Below, piece by piece: positions 26,032-33,708 of a stretch of DNA of 50,796 nt. A program made the position numbers and the translations under genes. Source of the DNA: Clostridiales bacterium (GTDB lineage: Bacteria > Bacillota > Clostridia > Christensenellales > HGM11417); contig JAAYQN010000034.1 of assembly GCA_012519285.1 (NCBI GenBank), positions 1 to 50,796 of the forward strand, written 5' to 3'. Positions within the stretch are counted from its first letter, which is position 1, and each line of letters begins with the position of its first letter. The notes below the pieces were generated by a model. It was not told the DNA's origin. It searched no databases and saw only the letters and a program-made list of their open reading frames with translations.

Positions 26032-26189
26032 AAAAGGCTGACTGACTGATATGCACCCCAAAAGTTTTTTGGAGGTGCATATTATTATCCTAAAATTAAG
26101 AATGAGCCCGGCACAATACCGAACTCATTACAATCTTTAAACTATTATTGTCCAAACTTTGGGGTTCACATCAGACCTGGCAGCCTTTT
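26032..26189. terminator. Ancestral hairpin terminator split by the MITE
   Basis: AAAAGGCTG (26032-26040) and CAGCCTTTT (26181-26189) are perfect complements, separated only by the inserted element and about 13 bp of native sequence. Removing the element and one copy of the 3-bp duplication leaves a compact hairpin ending in T residues between two convergent genes. This is what a shared bidirectional terminator looks like. Confidence 0.55.
26047..26173. mobile_element. 127-bp MITE-like element with IS150-group-type ends
   Basis: The left end TGATATGCACCCCAAAAG and the inverted right end TGATGTGAACCCCAAAG are imperfect terminal inverted repeats. They are flanked by a 3-bp direct duplication GAC (26044-26046 and 26174-26176). 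IS3-family elements of the IS150 group have ends containing ACCCCAAAAGTT and make 3-bp duplications, so this is probably a non-autonomous derivative. Inside, AATGAG...CTCATT forms a smaller hairpin. No transposase reading frame is present. Confidence 0.65.
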
Positions 26190-26215
26190 ATGTATCTGAA
26201 AAATCGACGGCGCTT

Positions 26216-28858
26216 TTAGGCGCTTTTCTCTTCCCTTTTGTTTAACAGCTCCTGGACGAGCTTTGCTATCTCGTTTATCAAAAGGGGAGCAAGGCTCAAG
26301 GCTACTGCTATCAGCCAGTGCGCCGCGCTTATCTGCTCCACGCCAAACAGAGCGCGCATGGGGGTGAGCGTGGCTATCAGCATGAGCAGGGCAGAGATTA
26401 GGACGGCGCCGTTTAAGTACTTGTTTGAAAACAGCCCCAGCTTGAACACCGAGCCCTTTGAGCGCATGTTGTAGGAGTGCACGAGCTGCGACAGCGCCAG
26501 CACTATGAAGGCGAGCGACATCCCGTAGGAATGGCCCGACAGCAGCAGGCCGAAGAGGTATGCCGACAGCGTGAGCACGCCTATCAGCATGCCGAGGCAG
26601 GCTACGTAGAGCCTATAGCCCCCGCTGAATATGCCCTCCTCTTTAGAGCGCGGCTTTTGGTCCATTACGTTGCTCTCGATGGGCTCGACCCCGAGGGCAA
26701 GCGCGGGAAGGCTGTCTGTGATAAGGTTTATCCAGAGCAGCATGAGCGGCGTCAACGGCGCCTTGAAGCCCAGCAGTATGGCGAAGAAGATGGCCACCAC
26801 CTCGCCGAAGTTGCAAGAGAGCAGGAACATAACAGCCTTTTTTATGTTAGCGTATATTCCCCTCCCTTCCTTTACGGCGGCGACTATGGTGGCGAAGTTG
26901 TCGTCCGTGAGCGTCATCGCCGCGGCGCCCTTGGCGACGTCGGTTCCCGTTATGCCCATTGCGCAGCCTATGTCGGCAGCCTTTAGCGCCGGGGCGTCGT
27001 TGACACCGTCGCCCGTCATCGCCACGACGTGGCCCTTTTTCTGCCACATCTGGACAATCCTTATTTTGTCCTGAGGGGAAACCCTTGCGTAGACGGAAAA
27101 CCTCTCTATGTTTTCCTCGAGCTCTCGGTCGCTCATCGCGGCAAGCTGTTTGCCCTCTATGGCCTGACTCTCGCCGGTGAGGATATTGAGCTGCTTTGCT
27201 ATGGCGACCGCCGTCTCTATGTGGTCGCCCGTTATCATTATGACCTTTATGCCTGCCTTCTGGCAAACCCTCACCGCTTCCTCTGCTTCCTTTCTCGGCG
27301 GGTCAATCATGCCCACGAGGCCGGCAAATTCAAGGTCGCTCTCGATTTCCTCGGAGGTGAGCCGCCCGGGGATTTCGTCTATCTGCTTGTATGCCACGCC
27401 GAGCACGCGCAGAGCTTCCTTTGCCATTTGAGAGTTTGCCTTGAGGGCGCTTTCGGCGTCAACGCTGCTGCAGCGGGAGATCACTATGTCGGGCGCGCCC
27501 TTTACCAGCACGTAGAGCTTTCCGTCAATCTCGTTTATGGTACTCATCAGCTTCCTGTCGGAATCGAAGGGGATTTCACCCTTGCGCAGGTACATTTCGT
27601 CAGCCTGCTTTTTGGGCACGCCGCAATACTTTAAGAGGGCGGCGGAAATTGCCGTCTCGGTGGGGTCGCCCACCAGCATCAGCTTGCCGTCCTCATAATA
27701 GGCGTCGCCGTCAGAGCACAGCGAGCCGTACAGGAGCACCTTTTCCGCCCTCTCGCCGCTCTCCTTCCCGAGCTCGACTATCCTCTCGCCGTCGTAAATT
27801 TTAAGCAGCGTCATCCTGTTCTGCGTAAGCGTGCCCGTCTTGTCGGAGCATATCACCGAGGCGCTGCCAAGCGTTTCGACCGCCGGCAGCCTCCTTATTA
27901 TGGCATTCTTTTTGACCATCCTTTGCACGCCGATTGCCAGCACCACGGTTACGATTGCGGGAAGCCCCTCGGGTATGGCAGAGACCGCCAGCGACACGCT
28001 GGTCATGAACATGTCCATCACCCTTTCGGAGAGGGGCAGGCTCTTGTCGCCGAGCGTCAGACCCAGCACAAAGATTACCGCGCAGATGCCGAGCACCAGC
28101 ACGCCCAAAGCTTTTCCTAGCTTTTCCAGCTTGAGCTGAAGCGGCGTCCGCGTGTCCTCGGTGACAGAGAGCAGTTTTGCGATTTTTCCCATTTCGGTGC
28201 TCATCCCCGTAGAAGTCACCACCACCACGCCCCTGCCGTAGGTCACAGAGCAGCCGGAAAAGACCATGTTTCTGCGGTCCCCGAGGCCTGCGTCAGGCGA
28301 TACTGCGGCGTCGGCATCCTTTTCCACGGGGACGGACTCCCCCGTTAGCGAGGCCTCCTCGCATTTTAATGAGGCGCTCTCGATGAGCCTTGCGTCGGCA
28401 GGGATGAAGTCTCCCGCCTCGAGCAGGATGATGTCGCCGGGCACGAGGTCGGCTGCGTCGATTGTCTGCACCTGCCCGTCCCTCTTGACCTTTGCGTGAG
28501 GCGCGGAGAGCGTCTTGAGAGCCTCGAGCGCCGTCTCCGCCTTGCTCTCCTGGATGACCCCGAGCGCGGCGTTGAGTATGACGATGGCTATTATCACTAA
28601 AGGCTCCAGCCAATCGTGCTCCCCGCTTATCATGGTGGTGGCGGCTGAAACCGCCGCCGCTATCAGCAGGATTATCACCATGAAATCCTTAAACTGCCCC
28701 AGGAACTTTTCAAAAAGCGATTTTCCCGCCTTTTCCACTGTCTTGTTGTGCCCGTACTTCAAGAGCCTTGCCGAGCTTTCCGCTGAGGAGAGCCCTTTTT
28801 CGGCGTCGGAGCCGAGCTCTTTTAATACCCCTTCCTTGGATAAGGTGTGCCAGTTCAA
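26216..28858 (-). CDS. P-type Ca2+-transporting ATPase
   Basis: Membrane pump of the type II family that probably exports Ca2+ at the cost of ATP. It has the N-terminal cation ATPase domain, the actuator motif LTGESVPVEK, the M4 ion site motif PEGLPAIVTVVLAIGVQRM, and the phosphorylation site CSDKTGTLTQN. The hinge MTGDGVNDAPALKAADIGCAMG and the M6-region LLWINLITDSLPALALG follow. The 880 aa and about ten membrane helices fit. It starts at TTG, 9 nt after GGAGG. Ca2+ rather than Mn2+ specificity is inferred from family resemblance. It stands alone after the BI-1 gene. Confidence 0.92.
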   Translation of the reverse strand: MNWHTLSKEGVLKELGSDAEKGLSSAESSARLLKYGHNKTVEKAGKSLFEKFLGQFKDFMVIILLIAAAVSAATTMISGEHDWLEPLVIIAIVILNAALGVIQESKAETALEALKTLSAPHAKVKRDGQVQTIDAADLVPGDIILLEAGDFIPADARLIESASLKCEEASLTGESVPVEKDADAAVSPDAGLGDRRNMVFSGCSVTYGRGVVVVTSTGMSTEMGKIAKLLSVTEDTRTPLQLKLEKLGKALGVLVLGICAVIFVLGLTLGDKSLPLSERVMDMFMTSVSLAVSAIPEGLPAIVTVVLAIGVQRMVKKNAIIRRLPAVETLGSASVICSDKTGTLTQNRMTLLKIYDGERIVELGKESGERAEKVLLYGSLCSDGDAYYEDGKLMLVGDPTETAISAALLKYCGVPKKQADEMYLRKGEIPFDSDRKLMSTINEIDGKLYVLVKGAPDIVISRCSSVDAESALKANSQMAKEALRVLGVAYKQIDEIPGRLTSEEIESDLEFAGLVGMIDPPRKEAEEAVRVCQKAGIKVIMITGDHIETAVAIAKQLNILTGESQAIEGKQLAAMSDRELEENIERFSVYARVSPQDKIRIVQMWQKKGHVVAMTGDGVNDAPALKAADIGCAMGITGTDVAKGAAAMTLTDDNFATIVAAVKEGRGIYANIKKAVMFLLSCNFGEVVAIFFAILLGFKAPLTPLMLLWINLITDSLPALALGVEPIESNVMDQKPRSKEEGIFSGGYRLYVACLGMLIGVLTLSAYLFGLLLSGHSYGMSLAFIVLALSQLVHSYNMRSKGSVFKLGLFSNKYLNGAVLISALLMLIATLTPMRALFGVEQISAAHWLIAVALSLAPLLINEIAKLVQELLNKREEKSA

Positions 28859-28903
28859 AAGCGATTTCCTCCGTTAAAGAGAATCAATACTTGAAAAAGC
28901 CGC

Positions 28904-28936
28904 AAAAATTCCGCCAAACGCCGCGGGCGCTTGGCG
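28904..28936 (-). terminator. Terminator between the BI-1 gene and the Ca2+ ATPase
   Basis: CGCCAAGCGCC and GGCGTTTGGCG pair around a short loop and are followed by AATTTTT on the minus strand, right after the BI-1 stop. This separates the two minus-strand genes. Confidence 0.75.
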
Positions 28937-28961
28937 AAACTGCATGGCTTATACGCGCCTT

Positions 28962-29714
28962 TTACCTGTTTCTGCGAGCGGCTATCCTCGCAAACAGCCT
29001 CAAGAATTCGAGGTACATCCAGATGAGGGTAATGAGCATCCCGAACGCCGCCGTCCACTCGTATGCCTTGGCGAGGTTGTTCTCCACCACCTCGTCAATT
29101 GTCTTAAGGTTGTAGAGAATCATGAGGGAAGCTACCACCACCATGATGATGGAGATGATGAGCGAGAGCGTGGTGTCGCCGTAGAAGAGGAACCCCACCT
29201 GCGGGAAGAAAATACTTAACAAAAAGAGCAGAAGCTGCGTGATGATTATCCCAAGCAGCGCCGAGAGCATAAACTTTTTAAAGAAGGAGCCCACCCTGAT
29301 AACGCCTGTATAGTACAGCACCATCATTATAAGGAGCGAGCCCACGGTGCTGATGAGGGCGGCGAAGACGACGTTGCTGTACAACTCGTATATGAAGGAC
29401 ACAAAACCTATGGTTATCCCTTGGAGCACGGCGTACAGCGAGCCCGCTACAGGTACCGCCGACGGCCTGAAAGAGGCTATCAACGAGCAGATGAACGCCG
29501 CAAACGGCGCCCCGATGAGGATAATCAGAAATAGGGGGGAATCAGTGAGCATCCTCTCAGCTATCAGTATAAACGAGGCCGCCGCTGAAACGAAGGTTAA
29601 GAGCACAAAATACAGGCACTTTAGCGCTATGCCTGAGTACGTCGCCGTCTCGCCCACGGCGCCGGTGTAGTTTGCGAGCTTTCTTATGGCGGTGTTGTTG
29701 TACCGGTAGACCAT
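28962..29714 (-). CDS. Bax inhibitor-1/YccA family membrane protein
   Basis: Multi-pass inner-membrane protein of 250 aa with about seven hydrophobic helices, ending in a short Arg-rich tail. Family features include the N-terminal RKLANYTGAVGETATYSGIALKC and the C-terminal DEVVENNLAKAYEWTAAFGMLITLIWMYLEFLRLFA, which contains the conserved acidic residues of the last helices. BI-1 relatives are thought to act as pH-dependent Ca2+ leak channels (for example YetJ). Its place next to a Ca2+-type ATPase is suggestive, but a terminator lies between them. GGAGG lies 8 nt before the ATG. Confidence 0.85.
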   Translation of the reverse strand: MVYRYNNTAIRKLANYTGAVGETATYSGIALKCLYFVLLTFVSAAASFILIAERMLTDSPLFLIILIGAPFAAFICSLIASFRPSAVPVAGSLYAVLQGITIGFVSFIYELYSNVVFAALISTVGSLLIMMVLYYTGVIRVGSFFKKFMLSALLGIIITQLLLFLLSIFFPQVGFLFYGDTTLSLIISIIMVVVASLMILYNLKTIDEVVENNLAKAYEWTAAFGMLITLIWMYLEFLRLFARIAARRNR

Positions 29715-29742
29715 TTTTCAAACCTCCATTTATCTTTAATTC

Positions 29743-29773
29743 ATTATAACATATTTTGCGAAAAAAATGTAAA
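29743..29773 (-). promoter_or_regulatory. Possible BI-1 gene promoter
   Basis: A perfect TATAAT (29743-29748) lies 28 bp before the ATG on the minus strand. The -35 is less clear: TTTACA with 19 bp or TTACAT with 18 bp spacing. Confidence 0.45.
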
Positions 29774-29892
29774 GCAATCGACCATTTGAGCACTTTTAAT
29801 CTCTGATAATTACTTTACTTACTCTGATAATGTTTCACTTATATAATATTTTACGTATTTAAGCGGGTATAATATGAGGGAGGCATCCCTGT

Positions 29893-29921
29893 TTGCTTAT
29901 TTTCGGGACATAAAGTATAAT
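29893..29921 (+). promoter_or_regulatory. Promoter of the HAD-hprK pair
   Basis: TTGCTT (29893-29898), 17 bp, TATAAT (29916-29921), 26 bp before the HAD start codon. A second TATAAT at about 29870 lacks a suitable -35 box. Confidence 0.55.
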
Positions 29922-29947
29922 ATCTATGACACAAAAGGAGATTGCCG

Positions 29948-30766
29948 ATGCGTTACCCTTTGGTTGCAACCGATTTCGACGACACGCTGCTGCGCAGCGA
30001 CCTTACCTTGAGCGAGTACACCAAAAGCGTTATAAAGAGGTATCAGGCAGCGGGCGGGACCTTCATGATATCGACGGGGAGGATGTACAGCTCCATCCTC
30101 AGGCAGGCAAAAAGAGCCGGGCTTGACAGCGGCCTGGTCATAGCCTATCAGGGGGCAATGATATGCGACATGACGAGCGGAAAGGTGCTGCACCACGTGG
30201 CGCTACCGCCAGAGGCTGCCGTCCCTATTCTCAAGGAGCTTGAAAGGGAAGGGCTGGTCTTGCAGGTATACATAGACGACGTTCTATATGTCGAGAGAAT
30301 GACCGACGCCACGAGAAACTACGAGAGGGTTTGCGAGGTCGAGGCGACAATGCTGGATAAAAAGCTCTCCGCCTATGTGAAAGAGAGGGGGCAGCCCGTC
30401 ACCAAGATTCTCGCCGTCGCTCACCCGCAGAAAGTGCTGCAGCTTTACTGCGACTTTCCCAAGGTTTTCGGGGAAGAGCTGACTTACAGCATCTCAAAGC
30501 CATACTTTTTCGAGGTGGCGGCGCGCGGCGCCGACAAGGGCATCGCGGTGGAGTTCGCGTGCAGGAGAATGGGCATCACAAAGTCACAGGTGATAACCTT
30601 CGGCGACGGCATAAACGACGTAAGCATGCTCGAGTTTGCCGACCTGTCGTTTGCCGTTTCAAACGCCTCCGAGCCCGCAAAGAGGGCGGCAAAGCATATC
30701 TGCCCTTCCAACGACGAGGACGGCGTGGCAAAGATGATAGAAAAATATTGCCTTAGCGAAATATAA
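29948..30766 (+). CDS. Cof-type HAD-superfamily phosphatase
   Basis: Cytosolic HAD hydrolase of the Cof/YcsE type, substrate unknown (often sugar phosphates or flavin-related). Motif I is DFDDTLL at residues 9-15, motif II ISTGRMYSSI, and motifs III/IV are KGIAVEFACRRMGI and FGDGINDVSMLEFADLSFAVSNA. A type IIB cap lies between. Length is 272 aa. The ATG at 29948 has AAGGAG 7 nt upstream and is preferred to the TTG two codons earlier. It is followed after 12 bp by hprK and is probably co-transcribed. Confidence 0.9.
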   Translation: MRYPLVATDFDDTLLRSDLTLSEYTKSVIKRYQAAGGTFMISTGRMYSSILRQAKRAGLDSGLVIAYQGAMICDMTSGKVLHHVALPPEAAVPILKELEREGLVLQVYIDDVLYVERMTDATRNYERVCEVEATMLDKKLSAYVKERGQPVTKILAVAHPQKVLQLYCDFPKVFGEELTYSISKPYFFEVAARGADKGIAVEFACRRMGITKSQVITFGDGINDVSMLEFADLSFAVSNASEPAKRAAKHICPSNDEDGVAKMIEKYCLSEI

Positions 30767-30778
30767 GGGGGCTTTTTT

Positions 30779-31714
30779 ATGTATAGCGACGAGATGGTAG
30801 AGGTTACGGTAACCGTAGAGGACTTCGCCAAGCAGCTTGACCTGCTCGTCATCGAGAGGGGGAGGGGCACCATCACCCTCAACACCGTAAACGTCTCCAG
30901 GCCGGGGCTGCAGCTTGCGGGCTTCTTCGACTACTTCGGCGCCAACCGCATACAGGTGCTTGGCAACGCCGAGATGCAATTTTTGAGGAAGATGACCTAC
31001 GAGGACAGGGTGTACACGCTTACCCAGTTCTTTAAATACCCCATCCCCTGCATAATACTCGCAAGGGATCTTACCCCCATGCCCGAATTCATCGAGATAG
31101 CGCGGCAAGGCGGCGTGCCGGTAATGGTCGCCCATACCACCACGACCGCCATAATAAACCATCTCGTCATGTACCTCAACAGGCTGGTGGCGCCCTCGGT
31201 CTCCATGCACGCCGGGCTCATCGATGTGTACGGCGTGGGCATGCTTCTCACGGGAAAGAGCGGCATAGGAAAGAGCGAGACCGCCCTCGAGCTCGTAAAG
31301 AGGGGTCATCGCCTTATCGCCGACGATTCCGTCATCATAAGCAGGATAGAGAACACGCTGATTGGCACCGCCCCGCCCGCCATAAGGTATTTCATGGAAA
31401 TAAGGGGCATGGGCATAATTGACGTAAAGAGCATGTACGGAATAGGCGCGGTGATGCAGGAAAAAAACATCGAGCTCGTGGTGGAGCTCGAGATATGGGA
31501 CGAGAACAAGAGGTACGACAGGCTGGGCAACCAAAAGCTCTTCGAGAGCATACTCGGGATAACCCTGCCAAAGTTCATAATCCCGGTAAGGCCGGGCAGG
31601 AACCTCGCCATCATCCTCGAGGTCGCCGCCAGGAACCACCGCCAAAAAGAAATGGGATACGACGCGGTTCAGGAGCTTTTAAAGAGGACAAATCTGGAGC
31701 ATAAGGATATTTAG
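30779..31714 (+). CDS. hprK: HPr kinase/phosphorylase
   Basis: Bifunctional enzyme that phosphorylates HPr at serine 46 and reverses this, controlling carbon catabolite repression in Firmicutes. The P-loop GKSGIGKSETALELVKRGHRLIADDSV is near residue 158, and the family signature region follows (IRYFMEIRGMGIIDVKSMYGIGAV). Length of 311 aa is normal. AGGGGG precedes the ATG. No ptsH or PTS gene is in the window. The gene ends 118 bp before a clear terminator. Confidence 0.96.
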   Translation: MYSDEMVEVTVTVEDFAKQLDLLVIERGRGTITLNTVNVSRPGLQLAGFFDYFGANRIQVLGNAEMQFLRKMTYEDRVYTLTQFFKYPIPCIILARDLTPMPEFIEIARQGGVPVMVAHTTTTAIINHLVMYLNRLVAPSVSMHAGLIDVYGVGMLLTGKSGIGKSETALELVKRGHRLIADDSVIISRIENTLIGTAPPAIRYFMEIRGMGIIDVKSMYGIGAVMQEKNIELVVELEIWDENKRYDRLGNQKLFESILGITLPKFIIPVRPGRNLAIILEVAARNHRQKEMGYDAVQELLKRTNLEHKDI

Positions 31715-31831
31715 AAAAAATCTTTGTGAAATCTTTAACAAGACAAACCTTGAGAATCCTTGAAAAATTTTTGCTTGATTTTTTCTCATTGTAACATTGT
31801 ACATGGTCAATTTACTGCCATATTTGAACGT

Positions 31832-31860
31832 AAAACGGGGCAAAAATGCCCCGTTTTTTT
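31832..31860 (+). terminator. Terminator after hprK
   Basis: AAACGGGGC, loop AAAAAT, GCCCCGTTT with a seven-T run. The A run on the left side makes it usable from the minus strand too, for the small ORF and the decayed genes beyond it. Confidence 0.85.
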
Positions 31861-31880
31861 CATGTTAAGCCATGGTTTTA

Positions 31881-32018
31881 TCAACGAGAGGTGGAGTTGC
31901 CGGAGGTTTGGGAGCCGGTTTGGCTTTGTCCCCTTGAGCCTCGGCATCCTCTTCCGCACCTAAAGCCGCAGCAGCATAGGCACCTCTGCCTGGCGTCAAA
32001 ATCGTAATCGAAGCTCAT
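31881..32018 (-). CDS. Small Cys-rich ORF of 45 codons, doubtful
   Basis: The minus-strand frame from ATG at 32018 (GGGGAG 8 nt upstream) reads MSFDYDFDARQRCLCCCGFRCGRGCRG and ends at TGA. It follows the P-II remnant and precedes a terminator. A second frame over the same DNA (RGAYAAAALGAEEDAEAQGDKAKPAPK..., ending TAA at 31865-31867, right before the terminator) looks more like an ordinary charged tail. A single frameshift near the tenth codon would join MSFDYDFDARQ to that tail. It may therefore be a small frameshifted gene rather than a Cys-rich peptide. Confidence 0.35.
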   Translation of the reverse strand: MSFDYDFDARQRCLCCCGFRCGRGCRGSRGQSQTGSQTSGNSTSR

Positions 32019-32058
32019 GTTAATGTCTCCCCGAGGCAAGACGCCTCTTATTATCATA

Positions 32059-32313
32059 TTATTTGCCCAGGGCGGTTTTTGTTACCCCTTGTTCTCCATC
32101 AGAGGGGGTAAGGCCTATCACTTTGCTGACGGGAAGGGAGAAGCAAATGCCCCTCGCCTCGCTGCCAAGGCCGACCTCTTTGGTTATGCTCTCCATTATG
32201 GCATGATTCTTCTCGTGCGGCGCAACTATCAGCACGATGTCTTTTTCGGGCTGAATGGTTATCGCCAGGAACCTCTGCACTTCCTCGGAGGCAAGCCCTC
32301 TCGCGTGAATGCA
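32059..32313 (-). pseudogene. Truncated P-II-like regulatory protein
   Basis: The frame from about 32313 reads CIHARGLASEEVQRFLAITIQPEKDIVLIVAPHEKNHAIMESITKEVGLGSEARGICFSLPVSKVIGL. This matches the second half of the P-II-like proteins that accompany DUF1538 membrane proteins in Clostridia. The first 40 or so residues, including the start, are missing. Instead the frame is joined to the DUF1538 fragment upstream. The only start available is an unsupported TTG at 32346 in unrelated sequence. Ammonium or nucleotide sensing would be the role of the intact family. Confidence 0.65.
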
Positions 32314-32562
32314 CCAGCGCCCACGGGGAAAGGTCTTCGACCACAAAGCGCCCTATGAGGTATCCCGTTGACATAAAGCCCACGTTGGCGTCGTCAAAAA
32401 GAGCACCAGCCCCGCGTATGTATAGAGCGTCCCCACCAGTATTTTCAGGAGCGCTCTCCTGTTTAGCTTAAGCTTTGCCGCCTGAAATACGGCAAACAGC
32501 AGCGCTATTATGGGAAGCACCGAAAGCGTGGATTCCTTAAGTTTTACAAGTAGCTTTCTCAA
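32314..32562 (-). pseudogene. Frameshifted, truncated DUF1538 membrane protein
   Basis: From a TTG at 32562 the protein reads MRKLLVKLKESTLSVLPIIALLF...ALLKILVGTLYTYAGLVLFL, like the start of DUF1538 transporters. The frame is then lost at a five-T run (about 32395-32400). One added T would restore FFDDANVGFMSTGYLIGRFVVEDLSPWAL, which continues the family pattern. After that the sequence jumps into the P-II fragment, so most of the transporter is deleted. The frameshift plus the deletion argues for real decay, not only a sequencing error. Confidence 0.6.
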
Positions 32563-32699
32563 CTCTTAACCTCGCCCTTTAATACCAGTGTATATTACAC
32601 AAATAGCCGTCGAGCTGAAATCCTTAGCCCCGCGGCCATAACGTTCTTTACAAAAAAAATTATCGGCGGCATGCCCTTAAAGCGGCTAAAACCTTTTAT
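32563..32699. other. Gap between glcK and the DUF1538 remnant
   Basis: AT-rich sequence with a T8 tract on the minus strand about 45 bp after the glcK stop, preceded by a GC-rich stretch that pairs only weakly. It may hold the glcK terminator. I see no gene. Confidence 0.3.
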
Positions 32700-33662
32700 C
32701 TACTGCCCAAGGCGCTGCCTGGCAAGCGCGCACGCGCCCAAAAAGCCCGCGTCGTTTTTTAACTCGGCAATCTTCAGCTCCACGCGGGGCCCCAGCACCG
32801 TGCCGAACAGCCCGCTCTCAAAGGGTTCCTTGAGAAGGTCGATGAGCAACTGGCCCTGCTTGCTTATGCCCCCGCCGAGTATTATCGCCTGCGGGCGGAA
32901 TATGTTTGCGAGATTGGACAGCCCTTCAGCAAGGTAACCTATGTACTTATCCACAACCTTTTTTGCGGTCTCGTCGCTGTAATAGCAGTCAAAAGCGGTT
33001 TTTCCACTGACGTTATCCACATTTCCACCGCAGATTGTCCACAGCTGTGAATTTCTGTCCCTTAACATGGCCTTTTTTGTCTGCTTGATCAGCGCGGTGG
33101 CGGAGCTGTACGCCTCGAAGCAGCCCTTCCTTCCGCAGGTGCACCTGCAGCCTCCCGCCTTTATCACCATGTGGCCGAGCTCGGCGCCGGCGCCCATGTT
33201 GCCCTCGAATATCTTGCCGCCTATTATCACGCCGCCGCCCACGCCCGTCCCGAGCGTGATGAGCAAGCTGTCGGGAAATGCCCTCGCCGCGCCGAAGGCA
33301 GCCTCGCCGAGCGCCGCGACGTTGGCATCGTTGCTGATGAATATGGGCACAGGGCCGCCAAGGCGGACCTGCAGGCTCTTGACAAAGTCCACCTTGACCC
33401 AGCGCAGGTTGTTGCTGTAAAGCACCATTCCCCTCAAGCTGTCAATCATGCCGGGAAGGCCCGCCCCAATCGCCGCGATGTCTGAAAGCCTGAGGCCGCT
33501 TTGGAAAAGCATCCTTTTTATTATCTCGGCGATGTTGTCAATGACCTTTTCGGCGCCCTGCTCTTTTCCCGTCTTTATCTCGTCTTTTACGAGCACCTCG
33601 TCGCCATCTACAATTCCGCCCTTTATGTTTGTCCCGCCGAGGTCAACCCCTATAAATTTCAT
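32700..33662 (-). CDS. ROK-family glucokinase
   Basis: Sugar kinase of the ROK family, probably making glucose 6-phosphate. The start MKFIGVDLGGTNIKGGIVDGD at 33662 matches the family; the track start six codons earlier lacks a Shine-Dalgarno sequence. The phosphate motif LGTGVGGGVI and the ROK zinc motif (GCRCTCGRKGCFEAYSSATAL) are near residue 170. ILGGGISKQG is near residue 275. Length is 320 aa. The coding DNA contains three DnaA-box-like 9-mers. It lies 46 bp after jag and may be read from the jag operon. Confidence 0.9.
   Translation of the reverse strand: MKFIGVDLGGTNIKGGIVDGDEVLVKDEIKTGKEQGAEKVIDNIAEIIKRMLFQSGLRLSDIAAIGAGLPGMIDSLRGMVLYSNNLRWVKVDFVKSLQVRLGGPVPIFISNDANVAALGEAAFGAARAFPDSLLITLGTGVGGGVIIGGKIFEGNMGAGAELGHMVIKAGGCRCTCGRKGCFEAYSSATALIKQTKKAMLRDRNSQLWTICGGNVDNVSGKTAFDCYYSDETAKKVVDKYIGYLAEGLSNLANIFRPQAIILGGGISKQGQLLIDLLKEPFESGLFGTVLGPRVELKIAELKNDAGFLGACALARQRLGQ
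32947..33043 (+). promoter_or_regulatory. Cluster of three DnaA-box-like 9-mers inside glcK
   Basis: TTATCCACA occurs at 32947-32955 and 33013-33021, and TTGTCCACA at 33035-33043, all in the same orientation. I found no other exact TTATCCACA in the window. They fall in codons for conserved protein segments (VVDKY, NVDN, LWTI), so coincidence is possible. Confidence 0.35.
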
Positions 33663-33708
33663 GGCCCAAAACGCTCCCAATAAACATATAATATAAAAGA
33701 TTAAGCGC

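Noticed and set aside
32385-32400. Programmed frameshift in the DUF1538 gene
   Set aside because: The frame change could be slippage at the T run, but the transporter is also cut short by a deletion, so decay explains it better.
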